Assembly (NCBI GenBank): GCA_007129225.1
Contig: SKVX01000434.1
Span: 1 to 12,428, forward strand
Length of the DNA: 12,428 nt
Reading direction: 5' to 3'
Source of the DNA: Halomonas sp.
GTDB taxonomy: Bacteria > Pseudomonadota > Gammaproteobacteria > Pseudomonadales > Halomonadaceae
Part shown: in pieces, positions 7,202 through 12,428 of the stretch
Layout of the letters: each line of letters starts with the position of its first letter
How positions within the stretch are numbered: position 1 is the first letter of the stretch
The notes under the pieces: generated by a model
Told to the model about the DNA's origin: nothing
The model's database searches: none
The model's input: only the letters and a program-made list of their open reading frames with translations
Position numbers and translations under genes: made by a program

Positions 7202-7981
7202 TTATTCCGGAAACTCGTGCACTGACCCTTGGTGTAGCCCCAAGCCAAACTCAAGCTGAACCGGCAGGTGCCGCTCACTTGTCTGGGGAAGTTCCACTTC
7301 AAGGGTGACACCCTCTCGGGCTCCCGCCACCACCAGGTTGGCATCTGGGTGCCCAGGCTCCATGCTGTCGTCTTGTCCAGGCACCTTGATGCCGAGCAGA
7401 TCCCCCTCGCGCACAAAGCAATACAGTTCCAGAGGCTGATCCTCAGGCCGCTCGCGCCGCTCATCTCGGCAGGTTAGCGTTTTCCCTTCAACACCAACGT
7501 CCACTCCCCAACCGGGAATATGAGATAAATCAACATCATCAACGATGACAGTCTTAGTGCCATCGCTACCCATCAGAAGTTCCAGTGATAGCTCCATGTG
7601 GACGGTCTTGGCATCTTGATGGGGAATAGCAGGAAGAAACACCGGCACCCGAAGCCACTGTTCCTCCGTGTTAACCGTCATTTGATGCGGCATGAAGTAG
7701 CCTGATGAGGCTGGATCATGGTCAAACGGACTGTCGCCTTCCAGCAAATTTGTTCCTACATCATCGGAGGCACTGACCACTTCTGCACCATTTCCCAACC
7801 CCACGATTTCAGAATGCGTAATCCATAGATCAAGACTGGTATACGCACCCTTCAAATTAGAGGATTCCACAGGGTTAGTGATTACCATCCTCTCGACTTG
7901 TACCCCTACAGGTTCCGCATGAACCATCGGGGATAACAGCAATACAATGCCACCGGAAATACACAACGTGATGCGTTTCAT
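7202..7981 (-). CDS. Secreted protein of unknown function, low GC (gene D)
   Basis: The product has 259 residues. MKRITLCISGGIVLLLSPMVHA is a classical signal peptide with cleavage after residue 22. The mature part is rich in alternating hydrophobic residues (VQVERMVITNPVE; LRVPVFLPAIP; KTVHMELSLELLMG; VTLEVELPQ), suggesting a beta-sandwich. There are only two cysteines in the mature chain (171 and 188), which could form a disulfide. No family recognised. The start has AGGAGGAG 4-5 bases upstream. Base composition is unlike the neighbours: counted by hand, 7681-7920 is 116/240 G+C (48%), whereas 8341-8400 in gene C is 44/60 (73%). This suggests a different history or relaxed codon selection, although the gene sits neatly in the cluster. 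The WD40 gene E begins 46 bp downstream. Confidence 0.85.
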   Translation of the reverse strand: MKRITLCISGGIVLLLSPMVHAEPVGVQVERMVITNPVESSNLKGAYTSLDLWITHSEIVGLGNGAEVVSASDDVGTNLLEGDSPFDHDPASSGYFMPHQMTVNTEEQWLRVPVFLPAIPHQDAKTVHMELSLELLMGSDGTKTVIVDDVDLSHIPGWGVDVGVEGKTLTCRDERRERPEDQPLELYCFVREGDLLGIKVPGQDDSMEPGHPDANLVVAGAREGVTLEVELPQTSERHLPVQLEFGLGLHQGSVHEFPE

Positions 7982-7995
7982 ACTCTCCTCCTGCC

Positions 7996-8032
7996 AACCT
8001 GACCAACCACGCACTTAACCAAGCATCTAACC
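7996..8032 (-). repeat. Phased GGTT repeats in the leader of gene D
   Basis: On the minus strand GGTT occurs at regular spacing: plus-strand AACC at 7996, 8005, 8017 and 8029, intervals 9, 12 and 12. The two upstream copies share the longer pattern GGTTA-N3-GC-N-T. The array lies immediately upstream of the ribosome binding site of gene D and could bind a regulator. Confidence 0.45.
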
Positions 8033-8064
8033 AAAAAAGTCGAAGACACCGGCTCATGGCCAGT
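8033..8064 (-). terminator. Possible weak terminator between genes C and D
   Basis: On the minus strand ACTGGC-CATGA-GCCGGT forms a 6-bp stem (one G:U pair). It is followed after 9 bases (a tiny GTC/GAC stem) by a run of six T. It starts about 15 bases past the stop of gene C. The stem is short and the T-run displaced, so partial attenuation is more likely than full termination. Confidence 0.35.
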
Positions 8065-8079
8065 CTAAGAATAGAAAAA

Positions 8080-9093
8080 CTATCCCTGCTGAGTGCCGGG
8101 CGCCACCACCGGAGCGGACTCCTCTGCCTCCATGCGCAGATAGGCTTCCAGCTCGCCGCGAATTTCCGGAACGATGTCATCGGCGTGGGTAATACGCATG
8201 TAGAAGATCGAGAAGTAGATCACCTTGACCGAGGTTGTCATGCGCTCCAGCACCACGCTGATCAGCTTGGCGGCACCCAAGGCAATGAAGATGGGCAGGG
8301 CCGAGATGGGCAGGGTCTCCGGAAGCGGCCCGGCACCCGCCAGCGCCTTGCCCGCCAGGGGATCGCCGAGATAGTAGCCCGGCAGGCTGTCCCCCACCCA
8401 GATGCCGACCAACAGTCCTGCAAGCAGCATCAGCGCATAGACCGGCAGCATGATGGTGCCCACGGCCCGGGCCGCGATATCGATCCCGAATACCCCGGCC
8501 AGCGTCTCGGGCACGTTATCCTTGAGCCGTCCCATGCGCGACACGCTCTCGCGTATGCCATGGCCGTCTACGACCACCGAGGGCAGCAGGTAGTGGTTGA
8601 TCAGATCCCAACCTTCGCGGACGCCTTTCAACAGCAGCGCCATCAGGACGCCCATGGGTCCAATGCGCAGGCGTACGGCCCAGCTCAGCAAGCCGTTGAA
8701 CACCATATCGAACAGGGCGATCCACCTGGCGGTTCCCTTGAGCGACTTGACCTTGGCCTTGGCCTCCGCGGCGGACCGCTTATGCCCCTGAAGAGCCTCA
8801 CTCACCAGCCAGCTCTGCCGCAGTTCCTGACGGGCGTAATAGAAGTATTTGTAGAGGAACATCACGAGCGCCAGCAGCAGCGCCGGGGTACCGATATCGC
8901 CATTATTCACCCACAGGAAGATCACGCTGGTGAAGAACAGGATGACCATCACTACCCCGTAGATGGACATGCGAATCCAGGGTCTGAGAATCCCCGGATC
9001 ACGGCCGACGAGGGCAAAGGTGTGCTTGAGCAGGTAGCCCAGTTGAGCAACGCGCTCCTTGATGCCGGGCTGGCGAAGTGTTTTAGGTGTCAT
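8080..9093 (-). CDS. Multi-pass inner-membrane protein of unknown function (gene C)
   Basis: The product has 337 residues. A basic cytoplasmic-type N-terminus is followed by hydrophobic segments at about 41-62, 68-86, 208-234 and 262-284, with weaker ones at 125-142 and 146-156. The central part (87-205) is helical and charged, with LPSVVVDGHGIRESVSRMGR at 170-189. The C-terminus is short, acidic and then Pro/Gly-rich. The LLPSVVVDG...ES..R.G pattern recalls integral-membrane DUF6159-like proteins; this is a memory-based suggestion only. The start at 9093 is chosen because GGGAGGAA sits 6 bases upstream; longer in-frame starts lack such a site. It lies 96 bp after gene B and shares its general layout with gene F. 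Confidence 0.88.
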   Translation of the reverse strand: MTPKTLRQPGIKERVAQLGYLLKHTFALVGRDPGILRPWIRMSIYGVVMVILFFTSVIFLWVNNGDIGTPALLLALVMFLYKYFYYARQELRQSWLVSEALQGHKRSAAEAKAKVKSLKGTARWIALFDMVFNGLLSWAVRLRIGPMGVLMALLLKGVREGWDLINHYLLPSVVVDGHGIRESVSRMGRLKDNVPETLAGVFGIDIAARAVGTIMLPVYALMLLAGLLVGIWVGDSLPGYYLGDPLAGKALAGAGPLPETLPISALPIFIALGAAKLISVVLERMTTSVKVIYFSIFYMRITHADDIVPEIRGELEAYLRMEAEESAPVVAPGTQQG

Positions 9094-9189
9094 GGCATTT
9101 CCTCCCATGGCAATTGTCCGCGAACGTCTCGGTCGATAGCTCGGGAACGCTATAACCGGCGCTTCCATTCGTGCTGATGGCAATATCGG

Positions 9190-11409
9190 TCATTCTGCGA
9201 GTACCTGTTGCTCATCCCAGCGAATCGGCCGAGAGGGGTTATCGGAAAGTCCTCGTACATCGATCGCCCCATCCCCCTGCGGCTCGGAAAGCGGAAAATG
9301 CAGGCGCATGCGCCGTGGCTCCCCCGGCGGCAGGTGAGCATTCCAGGGCAGCGGTGTTCCATAGGGGTCGGTCATCGCGGTCGGCGTGATACGCTGCTGG
9401 GTGCCGGTCGGGGTTATCCCCAGTCGTGATTCCATGGGCCAGAACCCGGGCCCGTCGGTCTCGTTGAAAACCTCGACCTCCACCTCTAGCCCCTGGTCGG
9501 TACGCCCGAGCCCGGTGACTCGTACGCGCAGTTGCTCCAGGCCGAAGTCGATGATGGTTTCCCGCTCCTGGTAAGCAAAATCGTTGGCGTCAGCGCCGAA
9601 GAACATGGGTTCCGGAAAGCCTTGGGTGCCCTCGGTAATGGTGCCGAAATTGGGGAAATAGAGAGAGACGCGATAGGTGTCGACGGGCTCAGGCAGCGAG
9701 AAGATCAGCCGTCCGCCGGTCAGCACATCGGGAAGGAAGGTGGGTATACGCTCCAGGTCACTGAGCTGCCAATCCGGCAGGTAGACGTAACCATCCGGAC
9801 TGACCAGCTGGATGTGCTGGTCCGCATAGAGATAGGGCACCACGCGGGGCGTCTCCACCGTTGCCTCGGGGTCGGCTCCAGCATCATCGTGATTGGCCGG
9901 GTTGGTGCGCGTCAACCGGCTCCTGCCCAGTAGCTCCACCGCCACGAAGCGCTTGTCGGCGGATGGCTGCCCCAGTTGGCCGGCCTCGACTTCCTCCAGG
10001 CTGGAAATGCCGAGCTCCAGGAAGTGATGCTGCTGAAGGTCGTCCACCTGCTGCACCACCCCGGCTTGATCTTCTTCCTGAAGCGTCATCGCCAGAACCG
10101 GGTATTCAATATGATAGAAACGCAGCGACAACGGGCCCGGCGAGTCGTCTGCCAGGCGGTAGACCACCTTTCCGCGACCCACCTCGCCTGGCCGCGGCAG
10201 CACGAAGGTGTCAGGCAACAGGTCGGCACCCTGAAGCTCCTCGTTGATCACCGCATGCGTCTTGCTGCCGGCCACCAGCACGAGATTTTGCTCCAGATTG
10301 CCCACTCTCAAGGCTCGCTGGCCGCCATCCTGCTGAATCAGATCGAAAGGCTTGCGGTTTTCGAACAGCAGATCCAGGACCAGATACATCTCGCCCGCTG
10401 CCGCAGCTATTCCATTCCAGTCGGAGCGGGTCTCGACGCCCAGCACGCTCAAACCCATGACGCGATTCTCCTGCTCAAGCAGCAACGGGGCGGTGAAGGG
10501 CGGCGACAGGTCGGGATCCTCCGACAAGGCAATACTGGGCCGAGAATCGGGCGCTGGTGGAGCATGGCTCAGCCCGGCACTCTCCAATGCCTGGACCGCC
10601 GAATCACTGATCGGTGAACTCAGCGTCACCGCATGATAGGTGGCAATCAGATCGGGTAGCCGTAGCTGGGTGACACGCCGCCCTCGCTGGCTGCGCGCGT
10701 CGATCACCGCTTCAGGTGGGGCGCTGTACAGGCTGCCGAAGCTGCTGCCCATGATGAAAGCATCAACACTCTCTCCTGCCTGGTCGATAAGCCGGCGCAG
10801 GATGCCGTGATCACCGGCATAGAGCACCACGACCCGATCGACATCGCTGGGCATGCCATCGAGGGCATCTCCCAGCGCCTCCCCCGCCTCGCGCAGCCGA
10901 AAGGACTCGCTGAACGTCTTCCAGGCGGGCAGATGACGATAACGGGAGGGCACACCCGAGATGCCGATAATGCCGATTCGCTGGTCATCATGCTCGATCA
11001 CCAGCGACGGCGGGACCAGCGGCTCACCCTGGGCATCGGCGATACTCGCCGAGACGAGTGGCGGGCTCGATCCAGCGAGGGCGTCAAGCAGGGCTGGGCT
11101 GACATCCCGCCAGGTCAGGTGCAGGGCCTGCATCCCCAGGGTTTCGGCCAGTGCGAGGCTCTCCCGTATACCCAGCACACCCACTTCACCGCCATCGAGA
11201 AAGCCCCCGGCATCCAGCCAGACGTCATCGCCAGCCTCTTCCAGCATCACGCCCACTTGCCTCGCCAACCCCGGCTCGGACTCTTCCGGGCACTGAAAGC
11301 AGGGCAGCAAGGACCCACGGATATCGCCGGTGATCCAAAGCCCCGGGGAAGCGCCCAGTGACAGCGGGCTGACGGCAACAAGCCATAGCGTCAGTAACAC
11401 TCTCTTCAT
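9190..11409 (-). CDS. Secreted UshA/5'-nucleotidase-like protein, probably catalytically dead (gene B)
   Basis: The product has 739 residues with signal peptide MKRVLLTLWLVAVSPLSLGA. Residues 24-225 follow the UshA-type metallophosphoesterase plan: GDIRGSLLPC (28-37), GLARQ (47-51), VWLDAGGF (63-70), LGMQALHLTWRDV (91-103), LVSASIADAQGEPL (118-131), RIGIIGISGVPS (144-155), VDRVVVLYAGDHG (190-202) and SVDAFIMGSS (214-223). In active enzymes these read D-x-H, DAGD, N-H-D/E and G-G-H-x-H. Here they read D-x-R, DAGG, TWRD and MGSSFG, so most metal ligands are gone. A CxxC (37-40) sits where related exported proteins carry a Cys motif. Residues 300-739 are probably beta-rich and unrecognised, with an acidic insert near 505-520. 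The start has AGGAGG 9 bases upstream and lies 14 bp after the stop of gene A. Confidence 0.85.
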   Translation of the reverse strand: MKRVLLTLWLVAVSPLSLGASPGLWITGDIRGSLLPCFQCPEESEPGLARQVGVMLEEAGDDVWLDAGGFLDGGEVGVLGIRESLALAETLGMQALHLTWRDVSPALLDALAGSSPPLVSASIADAQGEPLVPPSLVIEHDDQRIGIIGISGVPSRYRHLPAWKTFSESFRLREAGEALGDALDGMPSDVDRVVVLYAGDHGILRRLIDQAGESVDAFIMGSSFGSLYSAPPEAVIDARSQRGRRVTQLRLPDLIATYHAVTLSSPISDSAVQALESAGLSHAPPAPDSRPSIALSEDPDLSPPFTAPLLLEQENRVMGLSVLGVETRSDWNGIAAAAGEMYLVLDLLFENRKPFDLIQQDGGQRALRVGNLEQNLVLVAGSKTHAVINEELQGADLLPDTFVLPRPGEVGRGKVVYRLADDSPGPLSLRFYHIEYPVLAMTLQEEDQAGVVQQVDDLQQHHFLELGISSLEEVEAGQLGQPSADKRFVAVELLGRSRLTRTNPANHDDAGADPEATVETPRVVPYLYADQHIQLVSPDGYVYLPDWQLSDLERIPTFLPDVLTGGRLIFSLPEPVDTYRVSLYFPNFGTITEGTQGFPEPMFFGADANDFAYQERETIIDFGLEQLRVRVTGLGRTDQGLEVEVEVFNETDGPGFWPMESRLGITPTGTQQRITPTAMTDPYGTPLPWNAHLPPGEPRRMRLHFPLSEPQGDGAIDVRGLSDNPSRPIRWDEQQVLAE

Positions 11410-11423
11410 ACTTGCCGCCTCCT

Positions 11424-12428
11424 TCAGAGTGTCGGGTTCATGCGTTTGTTGTAAACATTCGCGCAGAACTTGAGGGCTCGTTCGCCCTGGCCCGCCGCTT
11501 GATCAACGGCCCAAGGAAGGTCCCCCCCCATGTTTGAATACACGTCCAGTGAATACAGTGCTGTTGCAACCCCACACACAAGAAAACTCCCGAGAGCGCT
11601 CTTGGCCACACCCGGCGCAAGCGATGTCTTGAGCAAATAAAGCCTGGTTTGCAGCAGCAGGGAGTAATCGACAAAGCTTCCCCAGCCTATGCCGCCGTAG
11701 CCGAGTGCGTGGCCGCTGAACGGGTCAACTGACCACCAGGCGAGAGGAGATGGCGGGTCCTGGCGCCAGCTGTCCATGTCGGCGAGCAGGGGGAAGTAGA
11801 GGTGCTGGCCTTGGTCGAGCTGTTCCCGCATGGCCCGTAGAGTCAGCTTGGGCAGTGAAAGGTCGTTGAGCCGGTTTGCCTCTTCGGGGGTCAACCAGAG
11901 CCCTGCCTCGCCCTTGGCCATGGCGGTCTCCAGATGGAGAGCGGCATTCTCGCCATCGAGCACTGCATCCCTGTCGGGAGAGGTATTCCCCAGTGCCAAT
12001 AACTCCGCTTCCAGCAAGGTTTCCAGTACTCCCTGCGAGAAATGCAGATGCCGGGGGTCTTCATCTTGTGGGACATCGTGTGAAACAAGGTGCAGGGGAA
12101 CATGGGCCAAGTCGATGGCGCGATAATCCCGGAACCCCTCCGGACGGTGTTTCAACCCGGTGTGTTCGATAAGGATATTGGGCTCGCCGATATAGAAGCG
12201 GCCGGGATGCAGGGAGCCCGTGAAGCGGTGTCTGGCGAACTGCAGAGCCGTTTGCGGCAGATCCACCAGCTCATGGATGGCGTCATCGAGTGTCTCGAAG
12301 TCATCCTTGTCCAGGGCCATGATCACGCCCTGCAGCGCATGCGCATTGCGCAGGAAGGCGACCAGCTCACTACGCCACAGCAACGCCTCGGAAGGCTCGG
12401 CGGTCTGCAGCACCATATTGGTATCCCG
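11424..12428 (-). CDS. Unrecognised protein, C-terminal 334 residues, 5' end beyond the window (gene A)
   Basis: The frame is open to the right edge (codons for R-D-T-N precede the first visible Met at 12416). That Met has no ribosome binding site, so the gene almost certainly starts outside the window. The visible part has charged helical segments, then a motif WWSVDPFSGHALGYGGIG (visible residues 231-248), and a hydrophobic stretch SALGSFLVCGVATALYSL near 277-294. A WW-x-VDP-x-(S/T)G-x-x-LG pattern occurs, as I remember it, near the C-terminus of some transglutaminase-like proteins; the visible part shows no Cys-His-Asp core, so this is a weak hint. The stop codon is 14 bp before gene B and its ribosome binding site, so A and B are co-transcribed. 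The sense strand has a G8 tract at 11522-11529. Confidence 0.82.
   Translation of the reverse strand, partial: RDTNMVLQTAEPSEALLWRSELVAFLRNAHALQGVIMALDKDDFETLDDAIHELVDLPQTALQFARHRFTGSLHPGRFYIGEPNILIEHTGLKHRPEGFRDYRAIDLAHVPLHLVSHDVPQDEDPRHLHFSQGVLETLLEAELLALGNTSPDRDAVLDGENAALHLETAMAKGEAGLWLTPEEANRLNDLSLPKLTLRAMREQLDQGQHLYFPLLADMDSWRQDPPSPLAWWSVDPFSGHALGYGGIGWGSFVDYSLLLQTRLYLLKTSLAPGVAKSALGSFLVCGVATALYSLDVYSNMGGDLPWAVDQAAGQGERALKFCANVYNKRMNPTL

Noticed and set aside
7156..7464. Longer start for the WD40 protein
   Set aside because: The extension overlaps gene D, lacks a ribosome binding site and would bury the signal peptide.
9136..9153. ATAGC / GCTAT inverted repeat between genes B and C
   Set aside because: The 5-bp stem has an 8-base loop and no T-run, too weak to call a terminator.
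8056..9177. 373-codon plus-strand open frame
   Set aside because: It lies opposite gene C, is rich in His/Gln/Arg as mirror frames of membrane proteins are, and has no ribosome binding site or coherent domain.
9976..10617. 213-codon plus-strand open frame
   Set aside because: It is antisense to gene B, with His/Gln/Arg-rich composition and no initiation signal.

Overview
The window looks like a chromosomal segment of a high-GC gammaproteobacterium, most likely Halomonas-like. That placement rests on the PrkA/YeaH pair, codon usage and strong AGGAGG-type ribosome binding sites, and it was not checked by a search. Every gene I can support is on the minus strand. The long plus-strand reading frames are shadows. 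I see no tRNA, rRNA, transposase, integrase or CRISPR array.

In transcription order (right to left), eight envelope-type genes come first. They are: (A) the C-terminal part of an unrecognised protein cut by the right edge (11424-12428); (B) a 739-residue secreted protein related to UshA-type 5'-nucleotidases that has lost most of its metal ligands (9190-11409); (C) a multi-pass membrane protein (8080-9093); (D) a lower-GC secreted protein, probably mostly beta (7202-7981); (E) a secreted seven-blade WD40-like propeller with an extra C-terminal domain (5674-7155); (F) a second multi-pass membrane protein (4522-5502); (G) a lipoprotein with an internally duplicated beta domain (3447-4454); (H) a small secreted glycine-rich protein (2761-3390). 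A-B and D-E are tightly spaced. Gaps of 98 bp (before D) and 171 bp (before F) may hold internal promoters or regulatory sites. A GC-rich hairpin after H probably ends this cluster.

After about 500 bp without a gene come prkA (338-2260, serine protein kinase/AAA+ protein) and the start of yeaH (1-313, DUF444/UPF0229, cut by the left edge). They are 24 bp apart and certainly co-transcribed. In many proteobacteria a spoVR/ycgB gene completes this stress and stationary-phase module, so one may lie just beyond the left edge.

The unusual content is cluster A-H. It has two inner-membrane proteins and at least five exported proteins, including a propeller, a pseudo-phosphoesterase and a lipoprotein, with no recognisable enzyme or transporter. 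I read it as a candidate uncharacterised cell-envelope assembly or sensing system. The joint function is inference from gene order and protein architecture.
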